This document shows positions 26,006 to 33,089 of a stretch of DNA of 45,009 nt, piece after piece. This DNA is from an uncultured Porphyromonadaceae bacterium. Its GTDB lineage: Bacteria > Bacteroidota > Bacteroidia > Bacteroidales > Muribaculaceae. The DNA is taken from the NCBI GenBank assembly GCA_947177135.1, contig CAMWTI010000007.1, forward strand, positions 1-45,009, in the 5' to 3' direction. Under the pieces are notes generated by a model. That model saw only the letters and a list, made by a program, of their open reading frames with translations, was not told where the DNA came from and did not search any database. The position numbers and the translations under genes are program-made. Each line of letters opens with the position of its first letter. Within the stretch, counting starts at the first letter, position 1.

Positions 26006-26935
26006 TCAGAGGGCGAGGGCGCCGTTGGTCTTGCGCACTGCCTCGGCGCTCTTGGCGAAGAGAGCCTTTTCGTCGTCGTTGAGGTCGAATTCAACAACCT
26101 TCTCGATGCCGTTCTTGCCGAGAATACAGGGCACACCGATGCAGATGTCGCTCTGGCCGTATTCACCTTCGAGGTAGGCCGAGCAGGAGATCATGCGCTT
26201 GGTGTCGTGGAGCACTGCGTCAACCACCGATGCTGCGGCAGCGCCGGGAGCATACCATGCGCTGGTGCCGAGCAGACCGGTGAGGGTTGCGCCGCCAACC
26301 ATGGTGTCGGCAGCCACCTTGGCCAGAGTTTCGGCGGGCAGCAGGGTTGAAGCGGGGATGCCGCGGTGAGCAGCATAGCGGGTCAGAGGAATCATGGTTG
26401 TGTCGCCATGTCCGCCGATCACGATGCCTTCCACTTCAGCGGGGTTTGCGCCGAGAGCGATGCTGAGGAAATACTGGAAGCGAGCGCTGTCTAGAGCGCC
26501 GCCCATGCCGATGATGCGGTTTTTGGGCAGACCGGAGGTCTTGTGGATCAGATAGGTCATAGTGTCCATGGGGTTGGAAACGCAGACAATCACGGCGTTG
26601 GGGCTGTGGGCCAGAACCTGGTCGGTCACCGACTTGACGATGCCAGCGTTTACGCCGATCAGCTCTTCGCGGGTCATGCCGGGCTTGCGGGGAATACCGC
26701 TGGTGATCACAACGACATCGCTGCCTTCGGTTGCGGCATAGTCGTTGGTCACGCCTGTAGCACGGGTCTTCACGCCGAGAATGTTGGCGGTCTGCATGAT
26801 GTCCATCACTTTGCCTTCCGAGAGGCCCTGCTTGATGTCGATGAGCACTACTTCATCGGCAATGCCGGTGGTTATGAGGACGTTGGCGCAAGTAGCGCCG
26901 ACGTTTCCGGCTCCTACAACTGTTACTTTTGACAT
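26006..26935 (-). CDS. mdh: NAD-dependent malate dehydrogenase
   Basis: A 309-residue member of the lactate/malate dehydrogenase family. It has VVGAGNVGATCA (NAD loop), LIDIKQGL with Asp as NAD-selecting residue, ITSGIPRKPGMTREEL with Arg in the mobile loop marking malate use, VSNPMDTMTYL, and the catalytic His in GGHGDTTM. It acts in the cytoplasm, in the reductive branch that leads to fumarate and succinate in anaerobic Bacteroidales. It is transcribed on its own, with a TATCTTTGT element about 30 bp upstream and the shared terminator after it. Confidence 0.95.
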   Translation of the reverse strand: MSKVTVVGAGNVGATCANVLITTGIADEVVLIDIKQGLSEGKVMDIMQTANILGVKTRATGVTNDYAATEGSDVVVITSGIPRKPGMTREELIGVNAGIVKSVTDQVLAHSPNAVIVCVSNPMDTMTYLIHKTSGLPKNRIIGMGGALDSARFQYFLSIALGANPAEVEGIVIGGHGDTTMIPLTRYAAHRGIPASTLLPAETLAKVAADTMVGGATLTGLLGTSAWYAPGAAAASVVDAVLHDTKRMISCSAYLEGEYGQSDICIGVPCILGKNGIEKVVEFDLNDDEKALFAKSAEAVRKTNGALAL

Positions 26936-26964
26936 ATCTTGAAATTTAGTTTAGTTTCTGTCCA

Positions 26965-26973
26965 ACAAAGATA
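26965..26973 (-). promoter_or_regulatory. -7 promoter element for mdh
   Basis: The minus strand reads TATCTTTGT, a TAnnTTTG match 30 bp before the mdh ATG. No good -33 TTTG was found. Confidence 0.45.
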
Positions 26974-27013
26974 GTAAACAGCAATCGCATTTTGCCACGA
27001 ATTAACACAGATT

Positions 27014-27148
27014 AACTTAATGAAGCAGCTTTGCCGAAAGGCGTCGGCGCAGCGGTTCGTCGTAGAAGCGGAGCGAGAGCCAAGCCATGGCGATGATCAG
27101 GACGAAAAGGCCGATGCACACGGGCCATGCCTGGGCGAGGGTGACGCC
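27014..27148 (-). pseudogene. Detached copy of the acyltransferase 3' end (135 bp)
   Basis: This segment matches the last 132 coding bases of the acyltransferase gene at 28495-28629 over 135 bp with four differences. It encodes the same final residues (from GVTLAQAW to AKLLH) and the same TAA. All four differences are third-position synonymous changes (for example CGA/CGC and GTG/GTC). It has no start and no upstream part, so it is a remnant. It lies just upstream of mdh, where the native end of the acyltransferase gene would be if the AT-rich islet were removed. Confidence 0.9.
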
Positions 27149-27404
27149 ACACTCATGCATATAGCTATATAACTCTAGCAATAAAACACTCCATAAACCA
27201 GATCATTAGGTAAATATATATAAGTAATAGATCCAATTGTGTCGGTTGTAATTTTATTGCATTTTACATATAAAGTAAATACAACGTAAACTTCTATATC
27301 GTCTTTTTAGAGAAATAATCAATTAACAATTCTCGATATGTACATATTCCATTGTTTTCATTTGGAGTATATGCATCAATAAAAAACAATGTTATCATTT
27401 ATAT
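27149..27404. other. AT-rich non-coding left part of the islet
   Basis: About 256 bp of strongly AT-rich DNA between the detached acyltransferase end and the first islet gene. It holds a perfect palindrome ATATAGCTATAT (27159-27170) and an inverted repeat CATTGTTTT/AAAACAATG (27350-27358 with 27383-27391). The latter lies just after the minus-strand gene's stop and may act in transcript ending. No coding frame, tRNA or integrase remnant was seen. Confidence 0.6.
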
Positions 27405-28082
27405 TTAGTTGCGTATTCCTTCGTATTTTTCTCCTCCGACAACAGTAAACCAACGAGCGAAAGAAGTTTTACCCCAAAAATTAGCAAAGGCTTCACTCAT
27501 AAGTTGCGCGCCATGACGATAGCCGGCATTAATCATAGCTGTGCGCAATTCGCTAAAGGCTTTGTATCCAGATGGCTTATCGACAGTATTTGACCAATAG
27601 AATTGCCAAAACATAAGTTGATCTGGAGTTGATAGTGTAGAAACAAGACGCAGCATTGTATCGCCTCGAGATCCATTAACTGCGCGGTGCATAACATCAC
27701 GTAGCAATCCTGAAATCTCATCGTCCATTCTATATGTTGCTCCAACCGCAAGGTTTATCAAACGATCGCAATATGTTGAATCATCTATAAGATAAAGCTT
27801 GTCCTGTAATGCGTTCAGATGTGAGGCGACGTTTTGATTCAAATTCGATATTCCCTGTGGAATTATTTCAGCCTCATAGGCCGTAGAACAATAAGTATTA
27901 AAAAAACCAATCCAGTTATTAGGAAACGCATTAAGAAAACTTTTCTGCGCCTCATAACTATCAGGTGTCTCCAGCAACTTTTTGAAAGATATATTTAGTT
28001 GAACTGTATCGGCAATAACATATTGAGCATCTGCAAATTTAAAGATACTCAACATAATAACTGCAAAGATTAATTTTCGCAT
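27405..28082 (-). CDS. AT-rich hypothetical secreted protein in the islet
   Basis: A 225-residue protein I do not recognise. An N-terminal signal peptide (MRKLIFAVIMLSIFKFADA) predicts export to the periplasm or beyond. There is no lipobox cysteine. The mature part is helical-looking, with FPNNWIGFFNTYC, YCDRLINLAVGA and LMFWQFYWSNTV as notable strings. The ORF track extends to 28130, but the extra part overlaps the upstream gene, and the ATG at 28080-28082 opens the signal peptide. Base composition is far more AT-rich than the surrounding genes, suggesting recent transfer. It lies 10 bp downstream of the small gene and probably shares its transcript. Confidence 0.72.
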   Translation of the reverse strand: MRKLIFAVIMLSIFKFADAQYVIADTVQLNISFKKLLETPDSYEAQKSFLNAFPNNWIGFFNTYCSTAYEAEIIPQGISNLNQNVASHLNALQDKLYLIDDSTYCDRLINLAVGATYRMDDEISGLLRDVMHRAVNGSRGDTMLRLVSTLSTPDQLMFWQFYWSNTVDKPSGYKAFSELRTAMINAGYRHGAQLMSEAFANFWGKTSFARWFTVVGGEKYEGIRN

Positions 28083-28092
28083 AATTAGACGT

Positions 28093-28374
28093 TTATGGCC
28101 GAATCGAGATCGTCGCGTACCCTGAGCCATTCCTATTCATGAATGACCTAAACTTGTTCATTTCAGATCCTGTATGCCCACCAGCTGGAATACTATACTC
28201 ATTAGTTGCAGAATTATATTCATAAATTTTAATGCGCTCATAATTAGGTCCCCCACTATTTACGCCAGAGCTCATAATACTTTCAACATCAACTGCAACG
28301 ACATCCTGATTAGATAAAGATTCGTATTCATCGTTTAATTCTGATAGCACTTGCCTTAAATTGGTTCTGTCCAT
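28093..28374 (-). CDS. Small AT-rich hypothetical protein in the islet
   Basis: A 93-residue protein of no family I know. It has no signal peptide or membrane helix. The N-terminal third looks helical and acidic (LRQVLSELNDEYESL). The second half is rich in Gly, Ser, Asn and Tyr with SIPAGGHTGSEMNKF and ends GYATISIRP. It precedes the secreted protein gene by 10 bp on the same strand. A small cytosolic first gene with a secreted second gene would fit a toxin/immunity or peptide/processing pair, but this is inference only. A weak TAATTTCGC promoter-like element lies about 25 bp upstream. Confidence 0.65.
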   Translation of the reverse strand: MDRTNLRQVLSELNDEYESLSNQDVVAVDVESIMSSGVNSGGPNYERIKIYEYNSATNEYSIPAGGHTGSEMNKFRSFMNRNGSGYATISIRP

Positions 28375-28494
28375 AGTCTATGTTTAAATGTTTTTATTGC
28401 GAAATTACAATAAATAAGTAAATCCGAGCATATGTTCATGTTATTTTTTTTCAGCTGTATATTGTTGTTTCAATTAATTGGTAAATATGTTAAG

Positions 28495-28629
28495 AACTTA
28501 ATGAAGCAGCTTTGCCGAAAGGCGGCGGCGCAGCGGTTCGTCGTAGAAGCGGAGCGAGAGCCAAGCCATGGCGATGATCAGGACGAAAAGTCCGATGCAG
28601 ACTGGCCATGCCTGGGCGAGGGTGACGCC
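28495..28629 (-). repeat. 135-bp direct repeat, copy within the acyltransferase gene
   Basis: This is the intact partner of 27014-27148. The two copies are in the same orientation, 1481 bp apart (start to start), with 131 of 135 positions identical by direct reading. The repeat ends abruptly on both sides, and the AT-rich islet fills the space between the copies. No short target duplication or transposase-type terminal repeat was seen. Confidence 0.9.
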
Positions 28630-29628
28630 GTTGGTCCACACCCAGGCATAGAACAGATACATGACCGGATAGTGGATAATGTAGACCGGATATGAGAGGC
28701 GGCCAAGGAATTCGCAGAGTCCGGTCGAGAGGCGGTCGGTGGTGAATCCGCAGGCGCCGATATAGACGATGGCGGGGAAGAGCAGGAAGGTGCAGGCAAG
28801 GTCGTAGGCGGCATTGGGCAGTGCGGGCTGGCCGTCAGCCGCGCCGACATAGGGGCAGGCGAGGGCCGCGGCTATGAGCGCCGAGCAGATCCAGAAGGCG
28901 CCGCGGATGCGCCGCGCCCTGAATGTGCGGCAGAGCAGTAGTCCTGCCGAAAACGAGAAGCTGAGACGGAAGAAGCCGCCGAGGAAACCCAGTCCGCCGG
29001 CCGACCATCCGAAGCCGATGTGGAAGGCGCCGGAGCTGTTGCCCAGAGCAAGGGCGGAAAGTCCGATGGCCGACAGGCCGACAACCCAGCGGAGGGCGCG
29101 CACCGATAGGCGGTGGAGCCAGACGGCATAGAGAATGCTGCCTATATATTCAAAGAACAGCGACCATGAAGGACCGTTGAGCGGAAACATCTCGCCGTTG
29201 CCGCGCACTTCGGCGCCCATGCCTGGCAGCACCGGAATCAGCAGCATGCCGAGCAGCAGGGCCACCAGGAGCCAATGAAGCGGAACGGGGGTGCCGTCCC
29301 ACTGCACGCCGCCCTGGATCAGATAGGCCACGGCGCCGAGCGCCACGCTGAGTATGACCATCGGGTGGAGGCGGATCACGCGGCGCAGCATGAAGCGGGA
29401 GGCGGTCATGTCTTTGCGCCAGCGGTCGTCGTAGGCATAACCGAGAACGAAGCCGGAGAGCACGAAAAAGAAGTCGACGGCAAGATAACCATGGTTCAGC
29501 ATCTGGTCGACGGGAGAATTGGCGAATCCTTCGCCGAAATGGTAGAAGATCACGAGAATGGCCGCGACTCCGCGCAGGCCGTCGAGCAGGTCATATCGCG
29601 GCCTGCTCTGGAGGTTATGATTGTCCAT
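28498..29628 (-). CDS. Membrane acyltransferase (acyltransferase-3 / OafA-like)
   Basis: A 376-residue polytopic enzyme that probably O-acetylates a surface polysaccharide or glycan at the inner membrane. It opens with RYDLLDGLRGVAAILVIFYHF (active-site His), followed by VDFFFVLSGFVLGYAY and the arginine pair of FMLRRVIRLHP, then about ten membrane helices. No C-terminal SGNH domain is present. Its last 44 codons are duplicated downstream. A TAACTTTGC element lies about 31 bp upstream. The acceptor is unknown. Confidence 0.88.
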   Translation of the reverse strand: MDNHNLQSRPRYDLLDGLRGVAAILVIFYHFGEGFANSPVDQMLNHGYLAVDFFFVLSGFVLGYAYDDRWRKDMTASRFMLRRVIRLHPMVILSVALGAVAYLIQGGVQWDGTPVPLHWLLVALLLGMLLIPVLPGMGAEVRGNGEMFPLNGPSWSLFFEYIGSILYAVWLHRLSVRALRWVVGLSAIGLSALALGNSSGAFHIGFGWSAGGLGFLGGFFRLSFSFSAGLLLCRTFRARRIRGAFWICSALIAAALACPYVGAADGQPALPNAAYDLACTFLLFPAIVYIGACGFTTDRLSTGLCEFLGRLSYPVYIIHYPVMYLFYAWVWTNGVTLAQAWPVCIGLFVLIIAMAWLSLRFYDEPLRRRLSAKLLH

Positions 29629-29658
29629 AGGGCTGAGAAATAGATTTTGTTTGGCGTT

Positions 29659-29667
29659 GCAAAGTTA
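29659..29667 (-). promoter_or_regulatory. -7 promoter element for the acyltransferase gene
   Basis: The minus strand reads TAACTTTGC, a full TAnnTTTG(C) match 31 bp before the ATG and 41 bp after the stop of the upstream regulator gene. It suggests independent transcription of the acyltransferase. Confidence 0.5.
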
Positions 29668-29707
29668 CGCCTTAAGCGGTTGTTTTCTTTTGCCCTATGT
29701 CAAAAAA

Positions 29708-30313
29708 TCATTTGGCGCGGATGCGGCTGAGGGTGGATGAAGTGATGCCGAGGTAGGAGGCGATGTCGGTGAGGCGCGCGCGGCGGCACACTGAGGGAAA
29801 CTGTGCGGCAAAGGCTTCGTAGCGTTCGCGGGCGGGCAGTGTGAGCTGCTCTTTGTGGCTGCGGTGGATGCGCCGGTATTCGTTCTGGTGGATCACGCGC
29901 ATCCAGTTGGTCAGTTCGAGGTTGCCGCATGTGAGGCGGCGTAGGTCGTCGACGGTGATGGCGAAAGCTTCGACCGGCTCGACTGTCTCGACGTATTCCT
30001 GGCTGGCCAGTCCGTAATACAGTTCGTCCATGCTGAACACCAGGCCGCCTTCGGTGGAAAAAGATGTCGTGACCTCCTGCCCGTCGACGATCCAGTAGCT
30101 TCGGGTCATTCCACGGTTCAGGAAATAGGCTTTTCCGAGCGCTGCTCCTTCTCTGATCAGAAGGTGTCGTTTCCTGAATCGGCATGGGGCCAGACATGCG
30201 CGCAGTTCGGCCAGAGCGCTGTCGGACACAGGCCATGCCTGCCGCATTCCTACGGCGACTTCGGCGAAGTCTTCGGCCGACACTGTTGTGGTCGGAAGGG
30301 CCGACGATGTCAT
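29708..30313 (-). CDS. Crp/Fnr-family regulator (cyclic-nucleotide-binding-like domain)
   Basis: A 201-residue protein with an N-terminal cupin-like effector domain (HLLIREGAALGKAYFLNRG, VTTSFSTEGGLVFSMDELY) and a C-terminal helix-turn-helix (RARLTDIASYLGITSSTLSRIR). This layout is common in small Bacteroidota Crp/Fnr regulators, which often lack recognisable cAMP ligands. The start at 30313 (MTSSALP) overlaps the TGA of the upstream gene at ATGA and is preferred over the longer ORF to 30382. It could regulate the adjacent acyltransferase, but no binding site was identified. Confidence 0.85.
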   Translation of the reverse strand: MTSSALPTTTVSAEDFAEVAVGMRQAWPVSDSALAELRACLAPCRFRKRHLLIREGAALGKAYFLNRGMTRSYWIVDGQEVTTSFSTEGGLVFSMDELYYGLASQEYVETVEPVEAFAITVDDLRRLTCGNLELTNWMRVIHQNEYRRIHRSHKEQLTLPARERYEAFAAQFPSVCRRARLTDIASYLGITSSTLSRIRAK

Positions 30314-30900
30314 AAGAGGCTCAGCAGCATCTGGAAAGGCCAGAGCACCAGTCCGAGGGTGAAGGCGATGATGAAGCACCATGCGGCGCGTTCGGAAGCC
30401 TGGCGTGCGCCTTCGATGTCGCCGCGCTCATATTTGCGGCTGACCTGTGACGAGAAGATCACTCCGGCAATGCCCACCGGGATGCAGCAGCAGATGGTGA
30501 CGAGCACGTTCCAGGGCAGATATGTCGGCGGCATCGGCTCATAGACCGGCTGTGGGCCGTGGCTGGCAGAGGAGGCTCCCCATGAGGCAGTGGCGGCGGC
30601 TTGAGGCTGTTGCCAGAGAGTCTGCTGCCGGGGCTGTTCGGGTGCGGCGGCGGTTGCCGAGGCGGGGTCGTTGACGGTGGCGTCGGTCTCTTCGTCTGCC
30701 AGGGTGGCGGGTTCTTCGGTCACTCCCAGCCGGCCGGCAAGTTCGGGCAGCTGAGGCAGCGGCATCCATTCCGGCAAGCCCTTGCGCCAGACCCTGAGCG
30801 TTGGCGAGGCCACACCCAGGGCGGCGATTTCGTCGGGCGTGAACGGGCCGCGCGGCTGCCCGTTCACAATGATCCAGTATATTTTGTCGTTTGTGCCCAT
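30310..30900 (-). CDS. GYF_2 (DUF4339) + CD225/dispanin membrane protein
   Basis: A 196-residue two-domain protein. Residues about 3-55 form a GYF_2-like module (IYWIIVNGQPRGPFTPDEIAALG ... RVWRKGLPEWMPL). A long Ala/Pro/Gln linker follows. Residues about 128-196 form a CD225/dispanin-like unit with two hydrophobic helices around SSQVSRKYERGDIEGARQAS, beginning with a cluster of three cysteines (ICCCIPVG). CD225 is the domain of vertebrate IFITM proteins. Bacterial versions are common but poorly understood. The start at 30900 overlaps the deoC stop, so it is co-transcribed with deoC and the Crp-like gene. Confidence 0.85.
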   Translation of the reverse strand: MGTNDKIYWIIVNGQPRGPFTPDEIAALGVASPTLRVWRKGLPEWMPLPQLPELAGRLGVTEEPATLADEETDATVNDPASATAAAPEQPRQQTLWQQPQAAATASWGASSASHGPQPVYEPMPPTYLPWNVLVTICCCIPVGIAGVIFSSQVSRKYERGDIEGARQASERAAWCFIIAFTLGLVLWPFQMLLSLL

Positions 30901-31793
30901 CAGAAGAATTTCACGTCGGGCTGTCCGATGATTTTGCCCAGCAGATTGTTGGCCAGACCGCTTGCTCCGATGCGGAACAGGTCGTTTGTGAGCCACTGTT
31001 CGCCAAGCACTTCCTTGATGACGGTGTAGTATTTGACGGCGTCTTCGGCGGTGCGTACTCCTCCGGCGGCCTTGAAGCCGACCTTGCGGCCGGTCTTTTC
31101 ATGATATTCTTTGATGCATTGGGCCATTACATATGCTGCTTCGAGCGATGCGCCGGGGTAGCCCTTGCCTGTCGACGTTTTCAGGAAGTCTGCGCCAGCA
31201 TAGAGCGAGAGCACTGATGCAGCCTTGATGTTTTCAGCGGTCTGGAGCGCTCCGGTCTCGAGGATCACTTTCAGGCGTCCGTCGCGGGTGGCCTCCTTGA
31301 GTTCTGCGATTTCGTCGGTCACCGATTCATAGTCGCCGTCGAGGAAGTCTCCGAGATTGATCACGATGTCGATCTCGTCGGCACCTGAACTGACGGCAAG
31401 CGCTGTTTCCGCCACCTTCACTTCGGCAAAAGTCTGGCTGGAAGGGAATCCACCGCTCACGGCCGCGATCTCCACGGAGCTGACGTCAAGCACCGTGCGC
31501 ACCACCTGGACCATGTTGGGGTAGACACAGATGGCGGCGACAGGGGGCAGGTCGGGATATTCGTTTTCAAACGCGTTGACGCGGTCGGTGAAACGCGCCA
31601 CCGATGCCGGGGAGTCGGTTGAGTTCAAAGTGGTGAGGTCGATGCAGTTGAAGATGAAGCGATAGACTTCGTCGTTCATGTTTTCGGCAGTGTGCTTTGC
31701 CAGCAGATCGTCCACAGCGGCCTTGACGGCGGCGTCGTCGGCAGAGACCTTTGAATCGGCCACAGCCTGATGATATTTGTCTATTTGTTCCAT
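30900..31793 (-). CDS. deoC: Deoxyribose-phosphate aldolase
   Basis: A 297-residue class I aldolase that splits 2-deoxyribose 5-phosphate into glyceraldehyde 3-phosphate and acetaldehyde in deoxynucleoside catabolism. It has DEIDIVINLG (active-site Asp), FLKTSTGKG with the Schiff-base Lys, and VGFKAAGGVRT with the second Lys. The ATG at 31791-31793 (MEQIDKY) is preferred over the ORF start at 31814, which falls in the promoter. Its stop overlaps the next ATG. Confidence 0.93.
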   Translation of the reverse strand: MEQIDKYHQAVADSKVSADDAAVKAAVDDLLAKHTAENMNDEVYRFIFNCIDLTTLNSTDSPASVARFTDRVNAFENEYPDLPPVAAICVYPNMVQVVRTVLDVSSVEIAAVSGGFPSSQTFAEVKVAETALAVSSGADEIDIVINLGDFLDGDYESVTDEIAELKEATRDGRLKVILETGALQTAENIKAASVLSLYAGADFLKTSTGKGYPGASLEAAYVMAQCIKEYHEKTGRKVGFKAAGGVRTAEDAVKYYTVIKEVLGEQWLTNDLFRIGASGLANNLLGKIIGQPDVKFF

Positions 31794-31810
31794 TATCAAA
31801 TATATTTTTT

Positions 31811-31819
31811 GCAAAGTTA
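31811..31819 (-). promoter_or_regulatory. -7 promoter element for deoC
   Basis: The minus strand reads TAACTTTGC, 18 bp before the deoC ATG, within the 47-bp gap after the exporter gene. It fits TAnnTTTG(C). The -33 element is unclear. Confidence 0.5.
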
Positions 31820-31840
31820 CAAAATAATCGTGAATTATTA

Positions 31841-32983
31841 TTAACCTCTGTCTGTCGTTGATCCGGAGCTGTCGGGCAGTCCGGTGACCTGTTGCACCGT
31901 GTCGCGCGACGCTTTGCGCAGTATGTAGCGCTCATAGTAGCTCAGCAACAAGGTTGTAAGCGGCAGGGCTATGATCATTCCGAGTAATCCGAGCAGGGTG
32001 CCCCAGACCGAGAGAGAGAGCAGTATGATGGCAGGATTCAGTCCCATTGCCTTGCCCATTATTTTCGGCGTAAGAAACAGATCCTGGATTCCCTGCACCA
32101 CGCAGTAGACGAGCATGGCTTCGCCGAATATCACCCAGAACGAGGCTCCGGAATCGACTGCATAGACCAGACAGAGCATTCCGGTCAAGGGAATGGAGAC
32201 AAGCTGGAGATAAGGAACCATGTTGAGCAGGCCGATGAAGAGCCCGAGCACCACGGCCAGCGGCAGCCCCATTATCAGGAATCCGATGCTGAACAGCACT
32301 CCGACGCAGAAGGCCACCAGGGCCTGTCCGCGGAAATAATGGTTCATGCTCTCCTTGATGTCGCGGGCCACTGTGAACGCGCGGTGGCGGTATCTTGGCG
32401 GCACCATCGCCCTGATGCCGGCGCCGAGCCGGTCGTAGTCGATCATAATGAACACCATGTAGAGCAGCGAGAGCATCCAGTTGAAAACGCTCAGCAGGAT
32501 GTCGAATCCGCCCTGCACCACCCGCATTGCCCCGGAGCCGATCGAGAGCCAGTCGGCTCCTGAGAGCATGGCCGCAATGTGGTTGAAGTCAATGTTTTCT
32601 TTGAGGAACGTGTTGAGCCACTCCGGGATGAAGTCGACCTGCCGGTCGGAGTTGACATACAGGCTGATCATCGCTCCCACCTGCTTCATCTCGCCGATTA
32701 TCGAGGGCATGAACAGGGAGATGAGCAGCGAGACGACTGCCACTGCCGCAATCAGGGTGATCAGCACCGCCAGAGTGCGTCCGCGCAGACGGAATATCCG
32801 GCGCACATATTGCACGAACGGTTCGAGCATATAGGCGGCAAGAGCCGCCACTCCGAACGGAAGCAGCACCGAGCGGAGCACGTAGACCAGGGTCACGACG
32901 ATCGCCACTGTCAGGAACGACAGCGACAGACGCACCACGCGGTCAAAGGTGAATGGCTGTCGGGGAGTTGAAGAGGTCATCAT
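31841..32983 (-). CDS. AI-2E family transporter (PerM-like permease)
   Basis: A 380-residue polytopic membrane protein of the AI-2E/PerM family. Members export small molecules or act as Na+(Li+)/H+ antiporters, and few are proven to move autoinducer-2. Helices run from about residue 15 onward, with a central extracytoplasmic region (NSDRQVDFIPEWLNTFL). The conserved late GLFIGLLNMVPYLQL and the PKIMGKAMGLNPAIILLSL segment are diagnostic. The start is in the double ATG at 32978-32983. It is divergent from the MFS gene. Confidence 0.88.
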   Translation of the reverse strand: MMTSSTPRQPFTFDRVVRLSLSFLTVAIVVTLVYVLRSVLLPFGVAALAAYMLEPFVQYVRRIFRLRGRTLAVLITLIAAVAVVSLLISLFMPSIIGEMKQVGAMISLYVNSDRQVDFIPEWLNTFLKENIDFNHIAAMLSGADWLSIGSGAMRVVQGGFDILLSVFNWMLSLLYMVFIMIDYDRLGAGIRAMVPPRYRHRAFTVARDIKESMNHYFRGQALVAFCVGVLFSIGFLIMGLPLAVVLGLFIGLLNMVPYLQLVSIPLTGMLCLVYAVDSGASFWVIFGEAMLVYCVVQGIQDLFLTPKIMGKAMGLNPAIILLSLSVWGTLLGLLGMIIALPLTTLLLSYYERYILRKASRDTVQQVTGLPDSSGSTTDRG

Positions 32984-33030
32984 AATCTGAAAAAATAACA
33001 ATAATGTGGCGGAAATTGTGCGAAAATGCG

Positions 33031-33039
33031 TAATTTTGC
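33031..33039 (+). promoter_or_regulatory. -7 promoter element for the MFS-to-cdd operon
   Basis: TAATTTTGC matches TAnnTTTG(C) and lies 50 bp before the MFS ATG at 33090, in the divergent intergenic region. A TTG at 33016-33018 is too close for a regular -33 element. Confidence 0.48.
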
Positions 33040-33089
33040 CACACGATTCATTTCGCACTGCAAAGAAACCAAAAAAACTTCAAATAACG

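Noticed and set aside
27014-28629. Insertion sequence or transposon
   Set aside because: There is no transposase, integrase or terminal inverted repeat. The flanking repeats are acyltransferase sequence, not element ends.
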